From contig DAISWG010000017.1 of the NCBI GenBank assembly GCA_036826475.1, positions 4,919 to 68,918 of the forward strand: a DNA stretch of 64,000 nucleotides. Direction: 5' to 3'. This document shows, piece after piece, positions 50,340 to 58,649 of this stretch (position 1 is the stretch's first letter; each line of letters begins with the position of its first letter). The notes under the pieces were generated by a model. That model saw nothing but the letters and a program-made list of their open reading frames with translations. It did no database searches and had not been told where the DNA came from. A program made the translations under genes and the position numbers. The DNA comes from Miltoncostaea sp036826475 (GTDB taxonomy: Bacteria > Actinomycetota > Thermoleophilia > Miltoncostaeales > Miltoncostaeaceae).

Positions 50340-50939
50340 ATGACCCCCGACGACTGGGACCGCCGCTACGCCGAGCCCCGGCTGGTGTGGTCGGCGGAGC
50401 CCAACCGCTTCCTGGTGGAGCAGCTCGCCGACCTCGCCCCCGGCCGCGCCCTCGATCTGGCGTGCGGCGAGGGGCGCAACGCGATCTGGCTGGCGCGCCA
50501 GGGGTGGGACGTGACCGGCGTCGACTTCTCGGGCGTCGCGATCGACAAGGCGCGGCGGGCGGCCGCCGAGGCCGGCGTGACGGCCCGCTTCGTCCGCGCC
50601 GACCTGGCCGAGCACGTCCCCGAGCCGGGCTCGGCGGACCTGGTGGCGCTCATGTACCTCCAGGTGCCCGGGCCCCTGCGGACCGCGGTGCTCGGCCGGG
50701 CCGCGGACGCGCTGCGCCCCGGCGGCACCCTGCTGTGGGTCGCGCACGACCGGTCCAACCTCGACGGCGGGCACGGCGGCCCACGCGACCCGGAGGTGCT
50801 GTCGACGCCGGAGGACGTCGCCGCGGCGCTCGCCGGACTGGACGTGCTGCGGGCGGAGGTGGTCCGCCGCCCCGTCACGACCGACGGGGGCGAGGCGGTC
50901 GCGCTCGACACCCTGGTGCGGGCGGTCCGACCCGGCTGA
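50340..50939 (+). CDS. Class I SAM-dependent methyltransferase (tellurite-resistance-type fold)
   Basis: 199 aa. The frame begins GTGATG; the ATG at 50340 is preferred and no ribosome site is clear. SAM motif I LDLACGEGRNAIWLARQGWDVTGVD is of the TehB/Methyltransf_25 form. Acidic loop D and motif LRPGGTLLWVAHD follow. Substrate unknown. It reads toward an MFS transporter gene 79 bp downstream on the same strand, so they may be transcribed together. Confidence 0.85.
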   Translation: MTPDDWDRRYAEPRLVWSAEPNRFLVEQLADLAPGRALDLACGEGRNAIWLARQGWDVTGVDFSGVAIDKARRAAAEAGVTARFVRADLAEHVPEPGSADLVALMYLQVPGPLRTAVLGRAADALRPGGTLLWVAHDRSNLDGGHGGPRDPEVLSTPEDVAAALAGLDVLRAEVVRRPVTTDGGEAVALDTLVRAVRPG

Positions 50940-51018
50940 CGCCGGCCCGCGGGCCGCGGGGGTCATCCTGTGCCTCACCCGTGCCGATGGGAGGGCGCGG
51001 ATCGGACGCGGGGAGACC

Positions 51019-52248
51019 GTGCGGGGGATGCTCGACTTCAGCAGGGCGGAGTGGCGCGTGCTGGTGCCGCTCGCGACCGCGGGCTTCTTCGAGGTCTACG
51101 ACGTCGCCCTGCTGACGCTCGCCGCCCCCCAGATCGCCGGGGGCCTCGGGGTGGGCGTCGCCACGTTCGGGATCGGGGTGGCGGTCATCCGCCTCTTCAC
51201 CCTCGGCTCCGTGCCGCTGCTGCGGCTGGCCGACAGCTGGGGCCGGCGGCCGATGCTCATCGCCTCCCTCGCCGCCTTCAGCATCGTCACCGGGCTCACC
51301 GCCCTGGCATGGGGCCTCGTCGCATTCGTGGTGCTGCAATCCCTCGCCCGGGTGTTCCTGGCGACGGAGGCGGGGCTCGCCGGCCTGGTCGTCGCCGAGG
51401 AGCTGCGCGAGGACCGGCGCGGCGCCGGCCTGAGCGTGCTCGGGATCATCTCGGGCATCGGCTACGGCGCCGTCGCCGGGCTGCTGCTGCTGGTCCCCGT
51501 GACCCCCCTCGACTGGCGGCTCCTCTACCTCGTCGCCCTGGCGCCGCTCGCCGTGGCCGCGATCCTGCGGCGCCGGCTGCCGGAGACCCGCGCGTTCCAG
51601 GAGGCCCGCCGGACCGACCGGCTGCAGACCTCCTTCATCCCCCGCCTGGAGCGGGTCGACCGGTCGCGGCTGCGCCGGGTGGTGCTGATGGTCGCCGCGT
51701 TCGGGCTCGTCCAGACGAGCGGCTTCTTCTACGGCTCCGAGCTGGCGCAGCACGAGTACGGCTGGAGCGGCCTGTTCACCGTGCTGATCCTGGTGTCGGC
51801 GATCTTCGGCATCCTCGGCTTCTGGCTCGGCGGCCGCATCTCCGACCTGGCGGGCCGCCGGCCGATGATGGCGCTGGCGATGGCGCTTGGCGCCGCCGGC
51901 ACGGTGATGGTGTTCACCGAGGTCCGCGGCCTGTTCGCGCCGGGCCTGTTCCTGCTGACCGTCGCCGGCTCGTGCTTCGCCGCCGCATCGGTCGCCTACG
52001 TCGCGGAACTGTTCCCCACCGAGGTGCGCGCCACCACCACCGCCTTCGTCCTGTCCTGCCAGGTGGTCGCCGGATCCGTCGGCCTGGCCGTCCTGGGCGC
52101 GCTCGCCGGGGTGGTGAGCCCCTCGCTGCTGCTCATCGTGCTGGGCGCCTGCCTCGCCCCCGCGGCGCTGGCCCTGCGGGGTCTGCCCGAGACGGCGCGC
52201 CGCGACCTCATCCGGGTCACGCCGGTCCCGCTGCCCCGCGCGGGCTGA
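51019..52248 (+). CDS. MFS transporter (sugar/metabolite:H+ symporter type)
   Basis: 409 aa from GTG 51019 (GGGGAG just before); an ATG at 51028 is an alternative. Twelve helices with the motif A loop RLADSWGRRPMLIASLAAF between TM2 and TM3, a repeated GGRISDLAGRRPMMAL between TM8 and TM9, and the sugar-transporter PET-like RRRLPETRAFQEA. This pattern fits the metabolite:proton symporter group. The substrate cannot be assigned. Its 3' end overlaps the convergent DUF2877 gene by 32 bp. Confidence 0.88.
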   Translation: MRGMLDFSRAEWRVLVPLATAGFFEVYDVALLTLAAPQIAGGLGVGVATFGIGVAVIRLFTLGSVPLLRLADSWGRRPMLIASLAAFSIVTGLTALAWGLVAFVVLQSLARVFLATEAGLAGLVVAEELREDRRGAGLSVLGIISGIGYGAVAGLLLLVPVTPLDWRLLYLVALAPLAVAAILRRRLPETRAFQEARRTDRLQTSFIPRLERVDRSRLRRVVLMVAAFGLVQTSGFFYGSELAQHEYGWSGLFTVLILVSAIFGILGFWLGGRISDLAGRRPMMALAMALGAAGTVMVFTEVRGLFAPGLFLLTVAGSCFAAASVAYVAELFPTEVRATTTAFVLSCQVVAGSVGLAVLGALAGVVSPSLLLIVLGACLAPAALALRGLPETARRDLIRVTPVPLPRAG

Positions 52249-52897
52249 CGCCCCGGGCGGCGGCGGCGACCCCCGCGAGCGTGTCCAGCCCGGACGTCGC
52301 GCCCACCGCCGCCAGACGCGCCAGCGCCGCCGGCAGCTCCGCAGCCCCGGCCGAGCACACGGCACCCACGACGGGCGCGTAGCGGCCCCGGGCCGCCGCG
52401 GCGTACATCGCCGCCGCCACGCGGGTGGTGCGCCCCGGCGCGCGTGCCGCCAGGCGCGCGGCGAGGGCGGAGGGGTCCGGCAGCCCCCACTCCCGGTGGG
52501 CGTGGGCAGCCATCGCGAGCCAGCCCAGCAGCAGGTCGTCGCCGCTCGGCGTCAGGCCGGGCCCGCGCCCCAGCAGCCGCTCCGGATCGTCGGGGTCGCC
52601 CAGCGCCCTCCGCCGGCCCGCGAGCCCCGGCACGTCGTCGAGCGCCCGCAGCATCAGCCGGGCGTCCACCCCCGGGGGGCCGGGCCGGGCGGGGGCCACC
52701 GCCCGCGCGGGAAGACGGCGGCCCCCCGCCACCACCACGCCGTCCCCCACGCGGAGGTCGTCCTCGGCCGGGAGGCTCCCCACGACCAGGCTGAACGGGA
52801 ACGGCTCCACGTCCGGCCCGTGGAGCGCCAGCAGCTCGCCCCCGGCCTCGGCGAACGCCACCGTCCCGGTCCGCACGACGATCCTGGCGCTCCGCAT
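52217..52897 (-). CDS. DUF2877 / AllH-like protein
   Basis: 226 aa from ATG 52897. The C-terminal half has the diagnostic LLGRGPGLTPSGDDLLLGWL and later ATSGLDTLAGVAAAARG. DUF2877 proteins include AllH, a subunit linked to oxamate carbamoyltransferase in allantoin breakdown. Partner FdrA/AllF-type genes are absent here, so this may be an orphan. The gene overlaps the MFS gene by 32 bp at the stop, which is unusually long for convergent genes in this window. Confidence 0.78.
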   Translation of the reverse strand: MRSARIVVRTGTVAFAEAGGELLALHGPDVEPFPFSLVVGSLPAEDDLRVGDGVVVAGGRRLPARAVAPARPGPPGVDARLMLRALDDVPGLAGRRRALGDPDDPERLLGRGPGLTPSGDDLLLGWLAMAAHAHREWGLPDPSALAARLAARAPGRTTRVAAAMYAAAARGRYAPVVGAVCSAGAAELPAALARLAAVGATSGLDTLAGVAAAARGVSPRGAAGPA

Positions 52898-52929
52898 GCC
52901 GGGACGATGCCAGGGGAACCACCCGGGAC

Positions 52930-53427
52930 GTGACGGAGGACGACCCCGAGATCGGCGTGATGCGGCAGACGGACTGGCCGTGCGTGGCCGAGATCTTCGC
53001 GGAGGGCATCGCCACCGGCGACAGCACCTTCGAGACGGAGTTGCCCACGTGGGAGCGGTGGGACCGCGACCACCTGGCCGAGCCGCGGCTGGTCGCGCGC
53101 ATCGACGGCCGCATCGTCGGCTGGGGGGCCGCGAACCGCACCTCCATCCGCGACGTCTACCGCGGCGTCGCGGAGGTGTCGGTGTACGTGGCGCGGGAGG
53201 CGCGCGGGGCCGGGGTCGGCGAGCCGCTGCTGACGGCGTTGGCGGAGGCGGCCCACGACTCGGGCCTGTGGACCCTCGAGGCCGTCGTCCTCGACGGGAA
53301 CGCCGCCAGCGCGAGGATGCTGGAGTCCTGCGGCTTCCGGCTCGTCGGGCGCCGGGAGCGCATCGGCGAGCTGCGCGGCCGGTGGCGGGACGTCCTGCTC
53401 TACGAACGGCGGCGCGCCCGGGACTGA
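52930..53427 (+). CDS. GNAT acetyltransferase, phosphinothricin acetyltransferase-like
   Basis: 165 aa from GTG 52930. Acetyl-CoA motif A is EVSVYVAREARGAGVGEPLLTALAE, with the beta4 strand SVYV and Q/RxxGxG loop. The N-terminus IGVMRQTDWPCVAEIFAEGIATGDSTFE and VGWGAANRTSIRDVYRGVAE are typical of PAT-type N-acetyltransferases acting on phosphinothricin, methionine sulfoximine or similar amino acids. The specific substrate is not determined. Divergent from the DUF2877 gene (32 bp between starts). Confidence 0.87.
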   Translation: MTEDDPEIGVMRQTDWPCVAEIFAEGIATGDSTFETELPTWERWDRDHLAEPRLVARIDGRIVGWGAANRTSIRDVYRGVAEVSVYVAREARGAGVGEPLLTALAEAAHDSGLWTLEAVVLDGNAASARMLESCGFRLVGRRERIGELRGRWRDVLLYERRRARD

Positions 53428-53507
53428 TCGGACCCCGCATTGCTTGCCGCCCCCGGGACCCGGTCGTAGGGTCGTCCGAGAACGGTTCCCGGGGTGGGGG
53501 GTTCGAC

Positions 53508-55106
53508 GTGGCCGGTCCGCAGGAACGGCACACCCGCGACGGCTACTTCGTCGTCGGCGAAGGGCTTCTGGGCGCCCCGGAGGCGCCGCCGGGCACGGCG
53601 ATGGCCATGTCGATGGACGCCGACCTGCGCGCGTTCCGGTTCTCGCGCATGGGCCCCAAGGGGAGGCAGCTGGGCGACCCCGCGCGCCGCAAGGTCGGTC
53701 GCGCGATGACGATCGACCAGGACGCGCGGAAGCTCGACTCCACGACTCCCTCGGGGTTCACGTACCTCGGCCAGTTCCTGGACCACGACCTCACGTTCGA
53801 CAAGAGCCGCCTCCGCGACGACGGCAGCGTGCCGGTCGCCGACCTCGTCGCGGGGCGCTCGCCCGGCCTCGACCTCGACTCGCTCTACGGCCTGGGCCCC
53901 GGCCTCACGCCCGAGTTCTACGCCGCGGACAAGGTGCACCTGAAGATCGGCGCCACGGCCAAGGCCGACTTCCCGGACGACGGGATCGCCGACCGGCCGC
54001 AGCCCGGCTTCGACCTGCCGCGGCGCGCGAACCGGCAGGCCCGGATCCCCGACATCCGCAACGACGAGAACCTGGCCGTCGCGCAGACCCACCTCGCGTT
54101 CATCCGCTTCCACAACCGCGTGGTCGACCGGCTCGAGGCCGACGGCATCCCCAAGCCGCAGCGCTTCGCCGCCGCCCGCGAGATGGTGGTGAAGCACTAC
54201 CAGTGGATGGTGCGGAGCGACTACCTGCCGCGGGTCGTGAAGCCGCAGCTGGTCGACCGGGTCTTCACCGAGGGACGCAAGGTGTTCGAGACGTCCCCCG
54301 TGCCCGGCGACTCGCCGACGATGCCGGTGGAGTTCTCGGTCGCGACGTTCCGGCTGGGCCACAGCATGATCCGCAGCGCCTACGACTGGAACCACGTCTT
54401 CGACGACGGAGGCGGCTCGCTGGACCTCCTGTTCACGTTCTCCGGCACCAGCGGCGACCTCGGCGGCTCCCCCCGCCTGCCGAGCAACTGGATCGCCGAC
54501 CTCCGCCGGCTCTACGACTTCACGGAGGCGGGCCGCAACGACCTGCGCCCCATCGTCGGCGGGCGCAACAAGATGAACTTCGCGCGGCGCATCGACACGC
54601 TGCTGGCCGACCCGCTGGCGGACCTGCGGCCCGGCTCCATCGGGGGCCCCGAGCCGGTCGCCCGCCGCCGCAACCTGGCCTACCGCAACCTCACCCGCGC
54701 GCGGATGCTCAACCTGGCGACGGGCCAGCAGATGCTCGCGCTCATGCGCGCCCGGGGCGTCGCGGTCACCGCGCTGACCCCGGCGAAGATCCGCGACGGA
54801 CGCGACGGCGCGACGCTGGCCTCGCTGGACACCTCGCAGCGCGCCGCCCTGCTCAAGGACACCCCGCTCTGGTTCTACGCGTTGCGCGAGGCGGAGTTCA
54901 ACGGCGGACGGCTCGCGGGCGTGGGCGGCCGGATGGTGGCCGAGACCTTCCACCGGGCGATCGAGGGCAGCCAGATCTCGATCATGGCCGATCCCACGTG
55001 GCGGCCGACGCTCGGTCCCGACCCCGACACCTTCCGGATGGTCGACCTGCTGCTGTTCGCCTTCGAGGGGAAGGAGGCGCTGCTCAACCCCCTGGGCGAC
55101 GGCTAG
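53508..55106 (+). CDS. Animal-type haem peroxidase
   Basis: 532 aa from GTG 53508 (G-rich ribosome site GGGGGG nearby). Peroxidase-family blocks: YLGQFLDHDLTFDKSRL (distal His), DIRNDENLAVAQTHLAFIRFHNRVVDRL (heme/Arg region), FSVATFRLGHSMIRSAYDW (proximal His), and NLTRARMLNLATGQQM. There is no signal peptide, so it is likely cytoplasmic or exported by other means. Bacterial members oxidise halides or small molecules. Its stop shares CTAG with the convergent DUF1206 gene. Confidence 0.9.
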   Translation: MAGPQERHTRDGYFVVGEGLLGAPEAPPGTAMAMSMDADLRAFRFSRMGPKGRQLGDPARRKVGRAMTIDQDARKLDSTTPSGFTYLGQFLDHDLTFDKSRLRDDGSVPVADLVAGRSPGLDLDSLYGLGPGLTPEFYAADKVHLKIGATAKADFPDDGIADRPQPGFDLPRRANRQARIPDIRNDENLAVAQTHLAFIRFHNRVVDRLEADGIPKPQRFAAAREMVVKHYQWMVRSDYLPRVVKPQLVDRVFTEGRKVFETSPVPGDSPTMPVEFSVATFRLGHSMIRSAYDWNHVFDDGGGSLDLLFTFSGTSGDLGGSPRLPSNWIADLRRLYDFTEAGRNDLRPIVGGRNKMNFARRIDTLLADPLADLRPGSIGGPEPVARRRNLAYRNLTRARMLNLATGQQMLALMRARGVAVTALTPAKIRDGRDGATLASLDTSQRAALLKDTPLWFYALREAEFNGGRLAGVGGRMVAETFHRAIEGSQISIMADPTWRPTLGPDPDTFRMVDLLLFAFEGKEALLNPLGDG

Positions 55107-55918
55107 ATCTTGCGGTAGCGGGCGTCCACCGCGGAGTAGACGCCGAAGGCGATCAGCCCGATGGCGACGGCGACCAGGGCGAGGGTCCCGTAGGCGTGGT
55201 CCTGGAGGCGCTGGAGGGCCCCGTCGATACCGACCGCCTCCTTCGGGTCGTACTCGACGGCGGCCCTCACCAGGAAGGTCCCCACCAGGGCGAAGACGAC
55301 ACAACGCGCCACGTGGCCCACGACACCCAGGATCGTGAAGTTGCGCAGGCCGACGCGCGACATGCGCTCGGTCTTCGTGTACTTCAGGAACCGGCGGCGG
55401 GCGCCCATCCAGCCCTGGTACGCGGCGACGCCGAGGAAGACGACGCCGGCGCCGAGCACGATCCACCGCCCGCCCGTCATGCCCAGGATGTCGGCGGTGG
55501 CCTTCTTCGGCTCCCCGCCGTTGTTGCTCCCCGCCGACCCCACCAGGACGGTGATGGCGAGCCCGAAGAAGATGGCGTAGGCGCATCCGCTCGCGAAGGC
55601 CGAGATGCGATCGGCGGCGCCGTGTCGCCCGGCCTCCGGCGTCCGGCCGATGAAGGCCTGCGTGAACCGCAGGACCGTGTAGCCGAGCAGGCCGACCGCG
55701 ATGAGGACGAGCAGCACGCGGCCGAAGGTCTGCTCGGCCACCAGGCGCAGCGCACCCTCCTGGTTCGGCCGGTTCGAGGCCTGGCCGACGGCGAGCTCGA
55801 CGGCGAGGATCCCCATGAGCACGTAGAGGACGCCGCGGGCGACGTACCCCGTGCGCGCGAAGCGCTCGAAGTTCCTGCCCGCGGTGACCTCGTGCACGGT
55901 CCGGTGTGCGGTGGCCAT
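55103..55918 (-). CDS. DUF1206 membrane protein
   Basis: 271 aa from ATG 55918. Six helices arranged as three pairs, each starting with a variant of FARTGYVARGVLYVLMG, the DUF1206 repeat. A structural repeat of unknown function common in actinobacteria. The convergent end shares CTAG with the haem peroxidase gene. Confidence 0.88.
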   Translation of the reverse strand: MATAHRTVHEVTAGRNFERFARTGYVARGVLYVLMGILAVELAVGQASNRPNQEGALRLVAEQTFGRVLLVLIAVGLLGYTVLRFTQAFIGRTPEAGRHGAADRISAFASGCAYAIFFGLAITVLVGSAGSNNGGEPKKATADILGMTGGRWIVLGAGVVFLGVAAYQGWMGARRRFLKYTKTERMSRVGLRNFTILGVVGHVARCVVFALVGTFLVRAAVEYDPKEAVGIDGALQRLQDHAYGTLALVAVAIGLIAFGVYSAVDARYRKI

Positions 55919-55951
55919 CGTGACGGCAGTCCTTCCCCCGTCGGTGATGCT

Positions 55952-56842
55952 TCACACCTCCGAGCGGCGGCCGCCGTCGACCGGGCGCCGGAGCCGTGAC
56001 CCCACCACCGGCTCCGCGGGCGCCCCGAACCGCAGCAGCCGGCCGCCGAACGCCACCGCGCAGACCGCGAACCATGCCCAGCCGAGCGCGAGGCCCGCGA
56101 TCACGTCGCTGAGCCAGTGGACGTCGAGCAGCACGCGGCTCGCCGCCACGGCGACGGCGAGCCCCACGCCCACGCCGGCGATGACGGCGCGCGCGATCCG
56201 CGGCCGGCCGATGCCGACCACCAGGGCGATCCCGGCGAAGAGCGCGGCGGCCGTCGACGAGTGCCCGCTCGGGAACGACGGGCCCAGGGTCTCGGCGATG
56301 GGGTTGAGCGTCGGGCGGGCCCGGTCGGCCAGGTGCTTCACGGCCGTGGTCAGCAGCTTGTCGCCCGCCACCACCACGATCAGGAACGGCACGACCAGCC
56401 GGCTCGAGCCCCTCCACCACGCGTATGCCGCGACCGCCAGGCCCGCGACGATGGCGAACCACGTCTCGCCCATCTGGGTCACGCCGTTCACGAAGGCGTC
56501 GGACGCGCCGGTGGCGTGCTCGTGGCCCCAGCGCGCCGCGGCGCTGTCGATCCGGCGCAGCAGGTCGTTGCCGCGGACGAGGTACGCGAGCACCGCGATC
56601 GTGAGGCCGCCGGCCGCGATGACCAGCGCGGCGAGCGTCAGCGCGAGGCCGGTCGCCACCTCCGGGTCGAGCCGGCGCCGGGACCAGGCCCGCAGCCGCG
56701 CGTGGCGGCCGGCGCCGCGGACCGCGGCGCGCGTCACCGGCGCCACGGCCGACCCCGGCGCGGAGTACGGCAGGCGCAGCGTCACGACGGCGGCCAGGGC
56801 CGCCGCGGCGACGGCCACGAGCACGAGTACGAGGATCGGCAT
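55952..56842 (-). CDS. PAP2 superfamily phosphatase (lipid phosphate type), gene 1
   Basis: About 296 aa from ATG 56842; a GTG at 56881 with GGGAGGAAAC is an alternative start. Seven helices and the three PAP2 motifs: KHLADRARP, PSFPSGHSSTAAA and SRVLLDVHWLSDV. It would dephosphorylate a membrane lipid phosphate (phosphatidic acid, undecaprenyl pyrophosphate or similar) at the outer face. It is divergent from a second PAP2 gene 62 bp away, which in turn overlaps a lipid kinase, so this looks like a lipid phosphate turnover locus. Confidence 0.88.
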   Translation of the reverse strand: MPILVLVLVAVAAAALAAVVTLRLPYSAPGSAVAPVTRAAVRGAGRHARLRAWSRRRLDPEVATGLALTLAALVIAAGGLTIAVLAYLVRGNDLLRRIDSAAARWGHEHATGASDAFVNGVTQMGETWFAIVAGLAVAAYAWWRGSSRLVVPFLIVVVAGDKLLTTAVKHLADRARPTLNPIAETLGPSFPSGHSSTAAALFAGIALVVGIGRPRIARAVIAGVGVGLAVAVAASRVLLDVHWLSDVIAGLALGWAWFAVCAVAFGGRLLRFGAPAEPVVGSRLRRPVDGGRRSEV

Positions 56843-56904
56843 GCGACCAGGAGTTTCCCGCGCCGGCAGGTTTCCTCCCACCTCACCGGGGGGAAGCCTG
56901 CGGC

Positions 56905-57765
56905 GTGGCGATCACACGCGGACCCTCCGGACCGGGTCCCGCCGTTCCTGACGTGGCGGCGCCCCGGCCCTCCCTGCGCACGGTGGCGGAACCCCGCCCG
57001 GGCGGGGTCGCGCACGCCGTCGCCGCCCGTCTCCGCGGCCCGCACCCCTACCGCGCCTACGCCGTGACGACCCTCGTCGGCTGGGCCCTGCTCGCCCTGC
57101 TGACGGCCCTGGCGGCGCTCCTGGTGACCAGGCTGCTGCTGGAGACCGGGGCCGTCGCGGACGCCGACGAGTGGCTCCCCCGCACCCTGGCCGAGCACCG
57201 CACGGGTGCGCTCACGGACGCGTCGGACGTCGGCTCGCGCATCGGGGACGTGCCGGTGATCCCCGCGCTCGTCGCACTGATGCTCGTGGCCGGGGCGGTC
57301 GCCCGTCGCCTGCGCATCGGCGTCGTGATCCTCACCGCGATCGTCCTCGAGCTGACGCTGTACCGGCTGGGGGCGCTCGTCGGCCCGCGGGAGCGGCCCG
57401 ACGTGCCGCGACTCGACGACCTGCCGGTGGACGAGAGCTTCCCGTCCGGGCACGTCGCCGCGTCGACCGTCGTGTACGTGGGCCTGGCCCTCGTCATCTC
57501 GTCGTGGGCCCGGCGCCGCTGGGTCACGGTGACCTGCTGGACGGTCGCGGCGCTGGTCGTCGCGACGGTGGCGTGGTCGCGCATGTACCGGGGGATGCAC
57601 CACCCGATCGACGCGTTCGGCGGCCTGATGCTGGGGCTCGCCTGCCTGGCCGTCGCCATCGTCGCCGTGCGCGTGTACGGGATCGTCGCCGAGCGTCGCG
57701 CGGCCGTCCCGGCCGGCGCGCGGGACACCGCGCCGGTCGCCGCGGGCCGGGAGGGCACGGCATGA
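56905..57765 (+). CDS. PAP2 superfamily phosphatase, gene 2
   Basis: 286 aa from GTG 56905 (GGGGGGAAG upstream). Helices are around 50-75, 115-140 and onward. PAP2 motifs: VDESFPSGHVAASTVV (motif 2) and SRMYRGMHHPIDAFGG (motif 3). Motif 1 is present as PRERP with the preceding lysine replaced, so activity is plausible but needs checking. Its final codons overlap the ATG of the diacylglycerol kinase gene (ATGA), so phosphatase and kinase are co-translated. Confidence 0.87.
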   Translation: MAITRGPSGPGPAVPDVAAPRPSLRTVAEPRPGGVAHAVAARLRGPHPYRAYAVTTLVGWALLALLTALAALLVTRLLLETGAVADADEWLPRTLAEHRTGALTDASDVGSRIGDVPVIPALVALMLVAGAVARRLRIGVVILTAIVLELTLYRLGALVGPRERPDVPRLDDLPVDESFPSGHVAASTVVYVGLALVISSWARRRWVTVTCWTVAALVVATVAWSRMYRGMHHPIDAFGGLMLGLACLAVAIVAVRVYGIVAERRAAVPAGARDTAPVAAGREGTA

Positions 57766-58649
57766 AGGTCGCGGTGATCGCCCACAGCGGCAAGTCCTTC
57801 GGCGGCGGCCTGCCCGAGCTGCGGCGGGTGCTCGAGCGTCGCGGCGTCCACGACCTGCGCTGGCGGGAGGTGCCGAAGAGCCGAAAGGCGCCGAAGCAGG
57901 TGCGGAAGGCGCTCGAGTGGGGTGCCGAGCTCATCTTCCTCTGGGGTGGCGACGGCCTGGCGCAGCGTTCGATCGACGCCCTCGGCGGCGCCGACGTCCC
58001 GGTGGCGCTGCTGCCGGCCGGCACCGCCAACCTGCTGGCGTCGAGCCTTGGTGTCCCCACCAGCATCGAGGCGGCCGTGGACGTCGGCCTGCGCGGCGAC
58101 CGCCGCCGCATCGACGTGGGGCGCATCAACGGCGAGACGTTCGCGGTGATGGCCGGCGCCGGCCTCGACGCCCGGATGATCGCCGACGCGGACGGCACCC
58201 TGAAGGACCGCCTGGGGCGGCTCAGCTACATCTGGACGGGGCTGCGGAATCTGCGGGCGGAACCCTTCACCGCGACGGTCTGGGTGGAGGGGGAGCGCTG
58301 GTTCCGCGGCGAGGCGAACTGCGTGCTGGTGGGCAACGTCGGCAAGCTGTTCGCCGGCCTCGAGCTGTTCGACGACTCGCACGACGACGACGGGCTGCTG
58401 GAGGTCGGGGTGCTGGCCGCCTCGGGCGCGGTGGCCACCATGCGGACGATGGCGCGGGTGGCGGTGACGTCGGTCGACGACGCCGCGCACGCCCGCACGA
58501 CGAAGGCGCGCCGGGTGAAGGTGCGGTTCGACCGGAAGGTGCTCTACGAGGTGGACGGAGGCGACCGCGAGACGGTGCGGTCGCTCAAGATCAAGGTGAT
58601 CCCCGCCGGCCTCGTCGTCTGCGTCCCGCCGGCCGCCGCCCGCCCGTGA
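57762..58649 (+). CDS. Diacylglycerol/lipid kinase (DAGK catalytic, YegS-like)
   Basis: 295 aa from ATG 57762 overlapping the PAP2 stop. DAGK motif FLWGGDGLAQRSIDAL (GGDG), then LLPAGTANLLASSLGVP (GTxN), and the later AGAGLDARMI. Such kinases phosphorylate diacylglycerol or similar lipids to phosphatidic acid with ATP. It is co-translated with a PAP2 phosphatase that would catalyse the reverse step, implying a controlled cycle. The convergent phosphatase gene overlaps its 3' end by 59 bp. Confidence 0.88.
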   Translation: MKVAVIAHSGKSFGGGLPELRRVLERRGVHDLRWREVPKSRKAPKQVRKALEWGAELIFLWGGDGLAQRSIDALGGADVPVALLPAGTANLLASSLGVPTSIEAAVDVGLRGDRRRIDVGRINGETFAVMAGAGLDARMIADADGTLKDRLGRLSYIWTGLRNLRAEPFTATVWVEGERWFRGEANCVLVGNVGKLFAGLELFDDSHDDDGLLEVGVLAASGAVATMRTMARVAVTSVDDAAHARTTKARRVKVRFDRKVLYEVDGGDRETVRSLKIKVIPAGLVVCVPPAAARP

